A stretch of 64,000 nucleotides of DNA from Actinoplanes subtropicus (GTDB lineage Bacteria; Actinomycetota; Actinomycetes; Mycobacteriales; Micromonosporaceae): assembly GCF_000721705.1 (NCBI RefSeq), contig NZ_JOJL01000002.1, positions 372,001 through 436,000 on the forward strand, read 5' to 3'. The notes below the pieces were generated by a model. It did no database searches. It saw only the letters and a program-made list of their open reading frames with translations, and was not told the DNA's origin. Of the stretch, positions 1 through 8,578 are shown one piece after another. How positions within the stretch are numbered: position 1 is the first letter of the stretch; every line of letters starts with the position of its first letter. Both the position numbers and the translations under genes were made by a program.

Positions 1-1
1 G

Positions 2-1072
2 CCCGGGCTGTCCGTCGCCGGAAGCGACGTGGCGAACATCCTCTACACCTCCGGCACCACCGGGCAGCCCAAGGGCGCCATGCAGACCCACGCCAACATC
101 GCCTTCAACACGGGCACCTGCGGCACCGTGCTGGGCGCCACGGCCGGCGACCGTACGCTGGTCATCGCGCCGATGTTCCACGCCACCGGCATCGTCTCCC
201 AACTGGTCGGCTTCGGCGCCCATGGCGCCGCCCGCGTGTTCCAGCCGCGGTTCACCGCGGCCGGCATGCGCGAGGCGTTGATCGAGCACCGGATTACGGT
301 CTTCGCCGGGGTGACCGCGATGATCCATCTGATGCTCGCCGATCCGGCGTTCGACCCGGCCGAGCTGCCCCACTTGCGGATGGTCTGCTTCGGCGGCTCC
401 CCGGTGCCCGAGGCGTTCCTGGCCGGCGCGACCGCGCGACTGCCCGGGGTGACCTTCGCCAACATCTGGGGACTCACCGAGGCGACCTCGATCGTGACCT
501 GCGCGATCGGCCGGGAGTGGCAGGAGCGGCCCTGGTCGGTGGGGCGGCCGGTGCCCGGCCTCGAGGTGCGCGTGGCCGAGCCCGACCCGGATGGCGTCGG
601 CGAGCTCTGGGTGCGCGGCCCGGCCGTGACGGCCGGGTACTGGGGGCGACCGGAGGCGACCGCGGAGACTTTCCGGGCCGACGGCTGGCTGCGCACCGGC
701 GACATCGGCCAGGTCGACGCCTCCGGCTACGTGCGGGTCCTGGACCGGCTCAAGGACATGATCATCCGGGGTGGCGAGAACATCTACAGCCTGGAGGTGG
801 AGGGCGCGCTCGCCCGGCATCCGGCGGTCGCCGACGTGGCGGTCGTGGGCGTCGCCGACGAGGTGATGGGCGAGCGGGTCCGCGCCGTCGTCGTGCTCCG
901 GCCCGGCCGGACGCTCGCTCTCGACGAGCTGCGCGCCTGGGCCGCCGACCGGCTCGCCGACTACAAGCTGCCGGTCGAGCTGGTGCGGCTGGACGAACTG
1001 CCGCGCAACCCCAGCGGGAAGATCCTCAAGCGCAGGCTCGCGGAGATCCAGCCGGCGGGCGGGCGGCCATGA
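2..1072 (+). CDS. Acyl-CoA synthetase (AMP-forming), 5' end outside window
   Basis: This is the C-terminal ~356 residues of a class I adenylate-forming acyl-CoA ligase; the reading frame is open to the window edge, so the start lies upstream. The first visible motif is the AMP/phosphate loop YTSGTTGQPKGA, followed by the WGLTE adenine-site motif, the GELWVRGP and WLRTGDIG motifs, the hinge DRLKDMIIRGGENI, and the C-terminal NPSGKILKR with the catalytic lysine. Family knowledge: it activates a carboxylic acid to its CoA thioester through an acyl-adenylate. Its stop overlaps the start of the TetR gene (ATGA), and the mutase genes follow immediately, so the ligase probably supplies the acyl-CoA substrate for that pathway. 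The actual acid cannot be read from the sequence. Confidence 0.93.
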   Translation, partial: PGLSVAGSDVANILYTSGTTGQPKGAMQTHANIAFNTGTCGTVLGATAGDRTLVIAPMFHATGIVSQLVGFGAHGAARVFQPRFTAAGMREALIEHRITVFAGVTAMIHLMLADPAFDPAELPHLRMVCFGGSPVPEAFLAGATARLPGVTFANIWGLTEATSIVTCAIGREWQERPWSVGRPVPGLEVRVAEPDPDGVGELWVRGPAVTAGYWGRPEATAETFRADGWLRTGDIGQVDASGYVRVLDRLKDMIIRGGENIYSLEVEGALARHPAVADVAVVGVADEVMGERVRAVVVLRPGRTLALDELRAWAADRLADYKLPVELVRLDELPRNPSGKILKRRLAEIQPAGGRP

Positions 1073-1668
1073 ACACGGTCCTGCACACTGGCCGGATGTC
1101 AGAGTCGCGCGACGCCGCCATCCTGTCCCGTGCCGCCACCCTGTTCTCCGAGCGCGGGTATCACGCCGTCGGGATCCGCGACCTCGCCGAGGCGGTCGGC
1201 CTGTCCACCTCGACGCTGTACCACTACTACGCCACCAAGCAGGACATCCTGTTCGCGATCATCAGCCGGTTCCTGGAGGAGTTCACCGGGCGGCAGGTCG
1301 CCGGGCTGCGCGACACCACCGTCCCGCCGCGAGAGCGGCTGGGGCGGGCGGTCGTCGCGCACGTCGAGCTCACCGTGACCCGGAGCAAGGAGCTGCTGGT
1401 CGGCAGCCCGGTGCTGAACGCGCTGAGCCCCGAGCAGCAGGCGCGGATCGCCGCCCTGCGCCGCGCGTACCGGGACGCGGTCCGCGACGTCGTCGCCGAG
1501 GGCGGCTTCCCCGTCGCGGACCCGCTGCTCACCGCCATGGCCATGCTGGACATGCTGGACGGCATCCGCAGCTGGTACCACCCGGACGGGCCGCTCCCGC
1601 TGCCCGAGCTGGCGGCGCGCTACCGCACCTTCGCCCTGGCGTTGTGCCAGGCCGGCGGTGAACCGTGA
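1069..1668 (+). CDS. TetR/AcrR family transcriptional regulator
   Basis: The product is 199 residues, the usual TetR size. An N-terminal helix-turn-helix is visible at about residues 15-60 (AATLFSERGYHAVGIRDLA, then the recognition helix STSTLYHYYATKQDIL). The rest is a helical ligand-binding domain. The ATG at 1069 overlaps the ligase stop; an internal ATG at 1096 is an alternative start nearer the HTH. The gene sits between the ligase and the mutase with 4-base overlaps on both sides, so it most likely autoregulates this acyl-CoA operon in response to an acyl-CoA or related ligand (inference). Confidence 0.9.
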   Translation: MNTVLHTGRMSESRDAAILSRAATLFSERGYHAVGIRDLAEAVGLSTSTLYHYYATKQDILFAIISRFLEEFTGRQVAGLRDTTVPPRERLGRAVVAHVELTVTRSKELLVGSPVLNALSPEQQARIAALRRAYRDAVRDVVAEGGFPVADPLLTAMAMLDMLDGIRSWYHPDGPLPLPELAARYRTFALALCQAGGEP

Positions 1669-3227
1669 CGGCACGCCGGTTCTACACCCCCAAAGACGGC
1701 GGTACGGACTACGACCGCATCGCCGACCCCGGCACCTATCCGTTCACCCGCGGCCGGCTGCGGCCCCCGGACGGCTGGATCCAGCGGGAGCTCTCCGGCG
1801 AGGGATCGCCCCGCCGCTCCAACGAGCAGCTGCGGATGCTGCTCGCGCACGGCGCCCACGGGGTGGACGTGATCGGCGACAACCCGACCATGTCGGTGAT
1901 GGACCCGGACCACCCGATGTCCGTGCCCGCGGTCGGCACCACCGGCGTCTCGCTCTGCCGCAAACAGGACTTCCTCGAACTGCTCGACGGCATCCCGCTG
2001 GACCGCATCACGCTCAGCCACTCGCTGCCGGCGGCGTTCGCGCTGGCCGGGCAGTACCTCGCCGGGCGGGAGAGCGGCCTGCAACCGGCGGTGCTGCGCG
2101 GCTCGGCCATCCAGCCCCCGCTGTACGCCGAGGACTGCTCGTACTCCACGTTCCTGCCGTTCCGGCTGCGCATGCGGCTGGCGCTCGACTCGATCGCGTT
2201 CTCGCTGCGCGAGATGCCCCGGTTCCACGCGTTCCTCGAGGACACGTACTACATCTCGGACGGCGGGCTCGACGTGGTCGAGGAGATGAGCCTCGGCCTG
2301 CTCGAGATCCGCGAGGTCAGCCGCCGGCTGATCGCCCGGGGACTGCCGGTCGACGCGTTCGCGCCGCGCATCGCGATCCTGGTCAACTGCCGGATGGACC
2401 TGTTCGAGGAGATCGCGAAGATCCGCGCCACCCGCCGGCTCTACGCCCGGATGATGCGCGAGGAGTTCGGGGCGGTCGACCCGCGGTCCTGGTCGGTGAA
2501 CATCGCCGTGCACACCTCGGGACTCAGCCTGACCGCCGCGCAACCGGCCAACAACATCGTGCGCGGCGCGGTCCAGGCGCTGGCGATGGCCATGGCCGGC
2601 GTACAGGGCCTGGAGATCTCCACGTTCGACGAGCCGTTCCGTACGCCGTCGGCGGTCGCGCACCAGCTCGCGATCCGCACCCAGCAGATCATCCAGGCGG
2701 AGACCGGCGTCGGCGCGGTCGAGGACCCGCTGGGTGGCTCGTGGTACCTGGAGTCGCTGACCGACGACCTCGAACGGCGCATCGACGAGGCGGTCCGCCG
2801 GATGGAGGCCCTCGGCGACGTCGACACCCTGGTCGAGAACGGCTACTTCCGCGGCATCTTCACCAACGCCATGGACCGGCACTCGACCTCCGTCCAGGAC
2901 GGACGACTGCGGATCGTCGGCGTGAACGAGCACGTCGTACCGCCCGAGTCCGACCGGCTGCTCCGGGACGTGGCGGAGGAGCGGTTCCCGCCCGACCTCG
3001 CGCACGTCGAGCGCATCCGGTCCTGGCGGCCGACCCGGGCAGATGGTCCATTGCAGGAAAATCTTGCGGACGTACGCCGGGCGGCCGCCGACCCGGAGGC
3101 GGACCTGATGGCCCCACTGCTGGCCGCCCTGGACGCCGACGCCACCTTCGGCGAGATCGCCGGTTGCCTCCGCGAGGGGCAGGGCCTGCCGGCCGACCCG
3201 TTCGAGTACGCCGGGGCGCACCGATGA
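1665..3227 (+). CDS. Divergent acyl-CoA mutase large subunit (methylmalonyl-CoA mutase family)
   Basis: This 520-residue protein has the TIM-barrel catalytic domain of B12-dependent acyl-CoA mutases but no cobalamin-binding domain; that domain is supplied by the next gene. Family blocks are clear in the second half: APRIAILVNCRMDLFEEIAKIRATRRLY, the HTSGLSLT region with NNIVR, and ETGVGAVEDPLGGSWYLE. The active-site region is unusual: the SGYH block of classical mutases reads DTYYISDGG (residues 193-201), placing Tyr196 where the catalytic His normally sits, and the QTSG block reads HTSG (His283). The substrate is therefore probably not methylmalonyl-CoA. The GTG start at 1665 overlaps the TetR stop. 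Best guess: large subunit of a two-subunit mutase for a branched or hydroxylated acyl-CoA, with substrate unknown. Confidence 0.85.
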   Translation: MTARRFYTPKDGGTDYDRIADPGTYPFTRGRLRPPDGWIQRELSGEGSPRRSNEQLRMLLAHGAHGVDVIGDNPTMSVMDPDHPMSVPAVGTTGVSLCRKQDFLELLDGIPLDRITLSHSLPAAFALAGQYLAGRESGLQPAVLRGSAIQPPLYAEDCSYSTFLPFRLRMRLALDSIAFSLREMPRFHAFLEDTYYISDGGLDVVEEMSLGLLEIREVSRRLIARGLPVDAFAPRIAILVNCRMDLFEEIAKIRATRRLYARMMREEFGAVDPRSWSVNIAVHTSGLSLTAAQPANNIVRGAVQALAMAMAGVQGLEISTFDEPFRTPSAVAHQLAIRTQQIIQAETGVGAVEDPLGGSWYLESLTDDLERRIDEAVRRMEALGDVDTLVENGYFRGIFTNAMDRHSTSVQDGRLRIVGVNEHVVPPESDRLLRDVAEERFPPDLAHVERIRSWRPTRADGPLQENLADVRRAAADPEADLMAPLLAALDADATFGEIAGCLREGQGLPADPFEYAGAHR

Positions 3228-4522
3228 CGCCGCCACGCCCCGGCCGCTTCGTGATCGGCACGCTCGGTCTGGACCAGCACGAGGTCGGCGCCATGGCGAT
3301 CAGCCAGATCCTGGTCCGGCACGGCTACGAGGTCATCTATCTCGGCCGGTTCAACACCCCGCACCGGCTGGCCGCCGTGGCCGAGCAGGAGGACGCCGAC
3401 GTCATCGGCGTCTCGGTGCACTCCTGGGAATTCACCGCGTACGCCGACGAGCTGGTCCGCCGCTGCCGTGACCTGGGGATCGGGCTGGTGTTCGGCGGCA
3501 GCGTGCTCACCGACGCCGACCAGGCCGACCTGCTGGCCCGCGGCGCCGATGCGGCGTTCGGCGCCTACCGCGCCGAGGCCGACATGCTCCGGCAGATCGA
3601 CGCGGTGGTGCAGCGGGTGCGCGCGGGCACGATGGCCCCCGCCGCCCCCGATCCGGGCCCGGCCCCGCTGGCCGGCCGGGTGGTCGTGGTGACCGGCGCC
3701 GCACGCGGCCTCGGCCGGGCGTACACCCTGGAGCTTTGCCGCCAGGGCGCCGCCGTGGTCGCGAACGACATCGACGAGGCGGCCCTCAAGGAGACGGTGG
3801 ACGCCACACGGGGAACGGCCGGCAGCGCCTGCCCGGCCGTCCACGACGTCACCGACCCGGCCACTCCGCGGGCGCTGCTCGACACCGCGCTGCGCCGCTA
3901 CGGGCAGGTGCACGGCCTGGTGGCCAACGCCGGGGTGCTGCGTTCGGGGCCGGTGCTGCGGCTGGCCGACGACGACCTGCGACTGCTGCTCGACGTACAC
4001 GTGACCGCGCCGTTCCGGCTGCTGCGGACGTTCGGCGCGTACTGGCGCGCCGAGGCGAAGGCCGGCCGCGCCGTTCCGGCCGCCGCCGTGCTGACCACCT
4101 CCGCGGCCGGGCTGTACGGGTTCCGGGCCGAAGCCGCCTACAGCGCGTCGAAGGCGGCCGTGGCCATGCTCACCCGGGTCGCGGCCGACGAACTCGGCCG
4201 GTACGGAACGACGGTGAACGCGATCGCCCCCGCCGCCCGCACCCGGTTGACCGACTGGCTGCCCGCGGGCCCCGGCGGCGGCGACGACCCGTGGGCGCCC
4301 GAGCATGTCGCGCCGATCGTCGCCGCGCTGCTCGGCCCGGACGCCAGAGAGATCAACGGCCGGGTGGTCGAGGTCGGCAACCAGCAACTGTCGGTGCCCG
4401 GCACGTGGCGACCCGGCCCGCCGCACGCGCTGCCGCCCGGCCTGTCGGCGACCGACGCCGGCGCCCTGCTGTCCCGCGCGTTCCGGGAGGCCGGGGATCC
4501 CCTTCCCGTCCTCGGCACGTGA
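3224..4522 (+). CDS. Fusion of B12-binding mutase small subunit with short-chain dehydrogenase
   Basis: The protein has 432 residues and two domains. Residues ~7-135 are a cobalamin-binding domain of mutase small-subunit type, with the base-off DxHxxG motif DQHEVG (His19 as lower axial ligand) and the later GGS. Residues ~150-395 are a classical SDR: TGAARGLG (157-164) for NAD(P) binding, NAG (235-237), catalytic Ser293, and YSASK with Tyr306 and Lys310. A Pro/Ala-rich linker joins them. The ATG at 3224 overlaps the stop of the large-subunit gene. The arrangement suggests the B12 domain pairs with that subunit while the SDR oxidises or reduces the mutase substrate or product (inference). The usual second-strand SxL motif reads SVHS, another departure from classical small subunits. 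Confidence 0.88.
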   Translation: MTPPRPGRFVIGTLGLDQHEVGAMAISQILVRHGYEVIYLGRFNTPHRLAAVAEQEDADVIGVSVHSWEFTAYADELVRRCRDLGIGLVFGGSVLTDADQADLLARGADAAFGAYRAEADMLRQIDAVVQRVRAGTMAPAAPDPGPAPLAGRVVVVTGAARGLGRAYTLELCRQGAAVVANDIDEAALKETVDATRGTAGSACPAVHDVTDPATPRALLDTALRRYGQVHGLVANAGVLRSGPVLRLADDDLRLLLDVHVTAPFRLLRTFGAYWRAEAKAGRAVPAAAVLTTSAAGLYGFRAEAAYSASKAAVAMLTRVAADELGRYGTTVNAIAPAARTRLTDWLPAGPGGGDDPWAPEHVAPIVAALLGPDAREINGRVVEVGNQQLSVPGTWRPGPPHALPPGLSATDAGALLSRAFREAGDPLPVLGT

Positions 4523-4547
4523 TCCGGCGCCGTCGTAGCCGGGGAGA

Positions 4548-4574
4548 GGGCGCCGCCCGGCTCGGGCGGCGCCC
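4548..4574. terminator. Bidirectional terminator-like hairpin between convergent genes
   Basis: A perfect 11-bp inverted repeat, GGGCGCCGCCC / GGGCGGCGCCC, is separated by a 5-base loop. It lies between the 3' ends of the SDR fusion gene (+) and the GH43 gene (-). There is no clear T-run, as is common for actinobacterial terminators. Confidence 0.65.
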
Positions 4575-4580
4575 CCGGGA

Positions 4581-6020
4581 TCACGCCGCGGTCAGCGTCC
4601 AGTGCTGGTTGGCGCCGCCGTTCTGCGCCCACTGCTCGATCTGGGCGCCGGTCGCGGTGGAACCGCTCACCACGTCGGCCACCCAGCCGCTGTTCAGGTT
4701 CACCAGGACGAACTGCGTCGACCCGGTGCCGGCCAGCGCCCACTGCTGGTTGGCGCCGCCGTTGCAGGTGTAGATGCTCAAGCGGGTGCCCTGGGTCGTG
4801 GAAGAACTGGGGACCTCGAGGCATTTGCCGCTGCCCACGCCGGTGATGGTGTAGACGTTGCCGGAGACCGGGGCCAGGGTCCACCGCTGGTTGGTGCCGC
4901 CGGTGAACGACCACTGGATGATCGACGCGCCGTTCGCCGTGCTGCCGCCGGAGACGTCCAGCAGCAGTCCGCTGTTGACGGCGGACAGCTTGTACGTGCC
5001 GTTCGCCGGGTTGGTCGCGCCGGTCCAGGTGCCTGCCGTGACGTTCAGCGTCCAACTGCTCTGCCAGCCGATCGAGGCCGTCGTCCCGGACAGGGTGAGG
5101 GGGAGCCAGACGAGAGGCGAGGTGCCCAGGTTCGCGGTTGTCCAGCGGTCACCCGCGTACAGGTAAGTGGTGGAGGAACCACCCGAGACCGTGATGATGT
5201 TCGCGGTCTGGCTGGTGAAGGTGTTGGTGCCGCTGGGCGCCACCGGCCGCCAGGCCGCCCAGGTGCCGGAGAGCGACGTCGCGGTGGTGTAGTCGTTGTC
5301 GTTGGTGCTCCAGCCGGTCAGGTGGGACCCGAGGAGGTAGTAGCGGCCGCCGGCCTTGACCATGGCCGGCGCCTCGTAGTCGGCGAGCACCGCAACGGCC
5401 GAGCTCACCGTGAGGTAGTCGCTGGAGAGTTTGTCGATCCGCAGGCCGTTCGCCCGGTCCTCGCTGAGCAGGTATCCGGTGCCGTCGGTGTCCTGGAAGA
5501 GGCCGATGTCGCGGCTCTGGTAACCGAGCGGCCGGCTGCTGCCCAGGTAGGTGTAGGCGCCGCAGGGCGTGCTGCTGGTGGCCACGCCGACCTTGGCCTC
5601 GGCGTAGTCTGTGCTGTCGATGTGCAGGTACATGACGTACGTGCTGGTCGACGAGTTGTAGATGACCTTGGGCCGCTCGACGATGCGGCTCGGGCCGAGG
5701 TCGCCGCTGCTCTGCAGGGAGAGCGCGGCCCGCTGATAGGTCCAGTTCTTCAGGTCGGTCGAGCTGTAACAGTTGATCGACTGGAACGAGGTGTTGCCGG
5801 AGCTCTCGCCGGTCTTGTTCTCGCCGAAGGCGTACCAGGTCGATCCGGACTTGAGGATGCCGAGACCGTGCGTCTGCAGGGTGTTGCCGGAGGTGTCGGT
5901 CCAGGCCGCGCCGGGCGTGAAGGTCACCGAGGTGTCGGCCAGGGCCGGCCGCGCCGTCGCGGCGGAAGCGAGGGTGACGGCCGCGAGGACGAGAGCGGCT
6001 TTCAAGCGTACGGGGAACAC
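4581..6020 (-). CDS. Secreted GH43 glycosidase with C-terminal ricin-type lectin (CBM13), likely exo-beta-1,3-galactanase
   Basis: The 479-residue product has a Sec signal peptide (about residues 1-28, ending near PALA-D). A GH43-type beta-propeller follows, with HGLGILKSGSTWYAFGE, ERPKVIYN, YVMYLH and the mid-domain RDIGLFQDTDGTGYLLSED. The C-terminal ~135 residues are a beta-trefoil lectin with three QxW repeats (NQRWTL, NQQWAL, NQHWTL). This architecture and these motifs recall the GH43 subfamily of exo-beta-1,3-galactanases (arabinogalactan degradation), but the exact substrate is inferred. The GTG start at 6020 is preceded by a strong GGGAGG ribosome site. A LacI-type operator-like palindrome lies in the upstream region. 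Confidence 0.8.
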   Translation of the reverse strand: MFPVRLKAALVLAAVTLASAATARPALADTSVTFTPGAAWTDTSGNTLQTHGLGILKSGSTWYAFGENKTGESSGNTSFQSINCYSSTDLKNWTYQRAALSLQSSGDLGPSRIVERPKVIYNSSTSTYVMYLHIDSTDYAEAKVGVATSSTPCGAYTYLGSSRPLGYQSRDIGLFQDTDGTGYLLSEDRANGLRIDKLSSDYLTVSSAVAVLADYEAPAMVKAGGRYYLLGSHLTGWSTNDNDYTTATSLSGTWAAWRPVAPSGTNTFTSQTANIITVSGGSSTTYLYAGDRWTTANLGTSPLVWLPLTLSGTTASIGWQSSWTLNVTAGTWTGATNPANGTYKLSAVNSGLLLDVSGGSTANGASIIQWSFTGGTNQRWTLAPVSGNVYTITGVGSGKCLEVPSSSTTQGTRLSIYTCNGGANQQWALAGTGSTQFVLVNLNSGWVADVVSGSTATGAQIEQWAQNGGANQHWTLTAA

Positions 6021-6053
6021 GCGATCCTCCCGTGGTGGGCGGGATGAGCTGGG

Positions 6054-6067
6054 TGTTTACGCTAACA
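6054..6067. promoter_or_regulatory. LacI-family operator-like palindrome upstream of GH43 gene
   Basis: TGTTTACGCTAACA is a 14-bp imperfect palindrome with the central CG typical of LacI/PurR-family operators. It lies 34-47 bp upstream of the secreted GH43 start. No LacI-family gene is in the window, so the regulator would be elsewhere. Confidence 0.45.
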
Positions 6068-6099
6068 TGGAAGACCGCCGATGAGTCCAGAGCCGACCC

Positions 6100-7299
6100 T
6101 CAGAAGTAGTTGTGCAGTGTCGGCACGGGGCCGGCGGTTGCGGCGTGCAGCAGTTCGTCGGTGCCGGCGTCCCCACCGGTCAGGAAACCGCTGCGGCGAA
6201 GTTGCCGCGGCGTCGCGGCACCCGCGTACCAGGAGGCCAGGCCGCGCGGTGTCAGCCGGACCGTGCCCGCGCCGCCCGGCTCCAGCCGGCCCTTTCCGCC
6301 CTCGAGCACGAGTCGGTGGCGGCCTTGATTCCACGGGCAGACGTCGTCGGTCAGCTCCAGGTCGACCTCGCCGGTCAGGAGCCGCGGCCAGCCGCGGGCG
6401 GCGACCGCGCCCGGCGCGTCGACGAGGCGAAGCATCCACGGCTGGGCGGACTCGGGCTTGGCGTCGCCGCGGGCCAGCAGCGACCAGACCGGGTCGGCGG
6501 TGCCCAGCCGGATCGCGGTCGTCGGCGCGACACTGGCCCAGCCGCCGAGCATCGCCAGCAGCGTGCGCGTCGCCTCGGGCGTCAGCCCGATCAGGTCGTC
6601 CACGGTGAGTCTGCCGCTCTCGTCGTAGCCGGGCCCGCGGTCCCACCTCGCGTACCCGACGATGGCGCCGGTGCCGTCAACGGCGACGGTCAAGCCGTCG
6701 TAATCGGCCAGCAGCTGCGCCGGGGTCGCCCCGAAGGCCGGCCCGGACCGCTCCATCATGCCGGTGCCGGCCCGTGCCACCTCGCGGTAGATCTCGCCGA
6801 CGGTGGGGATGTCGGCCTCGGTCGCCGGACGCAACGTCGTCCCGGCATCGGCGCGAATCTCGGCCAGCACCCGGGTCGGCACCGCGTAGTAGACGAGCGC
6901 GCCGACCTCCTCCCAGCCCAGCGCCCGGTATGGCCCCGCGGTGGTGTCGAACAGCGTGCTGATCACCGCGCCGCGTTCCCGGGCCTCCCGCAACAGCCGG
7001 GTCAGCACCAGCCGGCCCAGACCACGCCCCCGCAGCTCGGCCGCGGTCGCCACGCCGGCCACCCCGCTGGCCGGTACCACCCGGCCGCCGAACCATTGGC
7101 CCTGCTCGCGGTCCACCGCCTTGGCGACCAGCCGCCCGGCCGAGTCGAAGACACCGAACGTCCGCCGGCCGGGCCGTTCGGAGGCCCAGTCCTCGGGCAT
7201 CGGCTGCCCGTGGTACCCGAACGCAAGGCTCCCGAGCTCCCACGCGAGCCGCTGATCCTCCGTGCCGAGCAACCGGATCCGGTACGTCACGCCCGACAT
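6100..7299 (-). CDS. eis: Eis-family GNAT N-acetyltransferase
   Basis: The 399-residue product matches Eis proteins in length and layout. The N-terminal GNAT domain has the acetyl-CoA loop ELRGRGLGRL (after GVAGVATAA); a second GNAT-like domain follows, then an SCP2-like C-terminal domain. It ends in HNYF, so the terminal Phe carboxylate that acts as general base in characterised Eis enzymes is present. Family role: acetylation of amines, including aminoglycosides and peptides; the natural substrate here is unknown. The ATG at 7299 is preferred to an upstream in-frame GTG at 7311. The gene lies on the same strand as, and downstream of, the epoxide hydrolase. Confidence 0.85.
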   Translation of the reverse strand: MSGVTYRIRLLGTEDQRLAWELGSLAFGYHGQPMPEDWASERPGRRTFGVFDSAGRLVAKAVDREQGQWFGGRVVPASGVAGVATAAELRGRGLGRLVLTRLLREARERGAVISTLFDTTAGPYRALGWEEVGALVYYAVPTRVLAEIRADAGTTLRPATEADIPTVGEIYREVARAGTGMMERSGPAFGATPAQLLADYDGLTVAVDGTGAIVGYARWDRGPGYDESGRLTVDDLIGLTPEATRTLLAMLGGWASVAPTTAIRLGTADPVWSLLARGDAKPESAQPWMLRLVDAPGAVAARGWPRLLTGEVDLELTDDVCPWNQGRHRLVLEGGKGRLEPGGAGTVRLTPRGLASWYAGAATPRQLRRSGFLTGGDAGTDELLHAATAGPVPTLHNYF

Positions 7300-7376
7300 C
7301 CTGCCAGCCACCGGCGGCCGGCCGCCTCCGGATATCAGGCGTACAGAGGCCTCCTACGCCTGGGCTTTGTGGATGG

Positions 7377-8516
7377 TCACTGCCGGGTCAGCGAGGCGAA
7401 GAACTCGCGGATGTCGCCGACGAGCAGGTCCGGCGCCTCCAGGGCGGGGAAGTGCCCGCCGCGGTAGAACTCGGACCAGTGCGTGATGTGGTGGGCCCTT
7501 TCGGCGAAGCGGCGGATCGCGTAGTCACCGGTCGGGAAGACCGCGACCCCGGTGGGCACCGTGGCCGGCGGCTTGGGGGCCCACATGCTCGCGTCGTGGA
7601 ACCGTTCGTAGTAGGAGTTGGCGACGCTGCGCGCGGTGTCGGTGAACCAGTAGATGCTCACGGTTGCCAGCATCCGGTCCCGGTCGACGGCCTGCTCGGG
7701 CAGTTCCTTGGTCGCGTCGGTCCATTCCCGGTATTTCTCGACGATCCAGGCGAGCTGGCCGGCCGGGGAGTCGGCGAGGGCGTGCGCCAGCGTCTGCGGC
7801 CGGGTGCCCTGCAGCTGCATGTAGGCGGACATGTCGTCCTGGAAACGCTTCAGTGCTTCGAGCCGCAACTGTTCGGCCTCGGTCAGCGCCGCCATGTCGG
7901 CCGGGTCGCCGGTGGGGAAGGTGACCAGCGCGTTCGCGTGGACGCCGAGGACGTGCTCCGGGTCGACGCGACCCAGCGCCGGGCCGACGAATGCGCCGAT
8001 GTCGCCGCCCTGCACGCCGTACCGCTCATACCCCAGCCGGGCCATGAGAACCGCCAGTGCGGACGCGATCCGGGTGTCGGTCCAACCCGCCTCGGTGATC
8101 GGGCCGGAGAAGCCGAAACCGGGCAGGGACGGGATGACCAGGTGGAAGGGGGTCTCGCCGGTGGTGAGTGGTTCGATCACGTCGAGGAAGTCGACCACCG
8201 AACCGGGCCAGCCGTGCAGCAACAGCAGCGGCGTCGCGTCCGCGCGCTCCGAGCGTACGTGCAGGAAGTGCAGATTCTGGCCGTCGATGACGGTGGTGAA
8301 CTGCGCGTGCCGGTTGAGTTCGGCTTCGACGGCGCGCCAGTCGAACGTGCCTCCCCAGTACGCCACCAACTCCCTGAGGTAGCTCACCGGGACACCGCGC
8401 TCCCAGCCGGCCCCGGGCAGCTCGTCGGTCCACCGCGTACGGCGGAGCCGGTCCTTGAGATCGTCCAGGCCGGCCGCCGTGATCTCGATGCGGAAGGGCT
8501 CGATGTCGTTCGTCAT
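7377..8516 (-). CDS. Epoxide hydrolase, EHN-type alpha/beta hydrolase
   Basis: The 379-residue protein begins with the epoxide-hydrolase N-terminal region (FRIEITAAGLDDLKDRLRRTRW). The alpha/beta hydrolase core follows: HGWPGS oxyanion loop, nucleophile elbow GGDIGA with catalytic Asp, lid tyrosines (YWF, SYYERF) and the C-terminal catalytic His in GGHFPALE. Family role: opening epoxides to vicinal diols through an Asp-ester intermediate. The gene is divergent from the ATPase-LuxR regulator, about 60 bp away, which may control it (inference). The substrate cannot be deduced. Confidence 0.88.
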   Translation of the reverse strand: MTNDIEPFRIEITAAGLDDLKDRLRRTRWTDELPGAGWERGVPVSYLRELVAYWGGTFDWRAVEAELNRHAQFTTVIDGQNLHFLHVRSERADATPLLLLHGWPGSVVDFLDVIEPLTTGETPFHLVIPSLPGFGFSGPITEAGWTDTRIASALAVLMARLGYERYGVQGGDIGAFVGPALGRVDPEHVLGVHANALVTFPTGDPADMAALTEAEQLRLEALKRFQDDMSAYMQLQGTRPQTLAHALADSPAGQLAWIVEKYREWTDATKELPEQAVDRDRMLATVSIYWFTDTARSVANSYYERFHDASMWAPKPPATVPTGVAVFPTGDYAIRRFAERAHHITHWSEFYRGGHFPALEAPDLLVGDIREFFASLTRQ

Positions 8517-8566
8517 GCCCTTGATCCTGCTGGTAAAGAGCCGGGTCGCGAATCATGAGAATTCGT

Positions 8567-8578
8567 TATCCTGGACCG
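8567..8578 (+). promoter_or_regulatory. Possible -10 element of a leaderless LuxR-regulator promoter
   Basis: TATCCT at 8567-8572 lies five bases before the GTG start at 8578, a spacing that would place transcription initiation at the start codon. No convincing -35 is visible, and no ribosome site stands upstream of the GTG, which fits a leaderless mRNA. Confidence 0.35.

Noticed and set aside
1665..3227. Calling the large subunit a methylmalonyl-CoA mutase
   Set aside because: The key substrate and catalytic blocks differ (Tyr196 at the His position, HTSG for QTSG), so the specific name is not supported.
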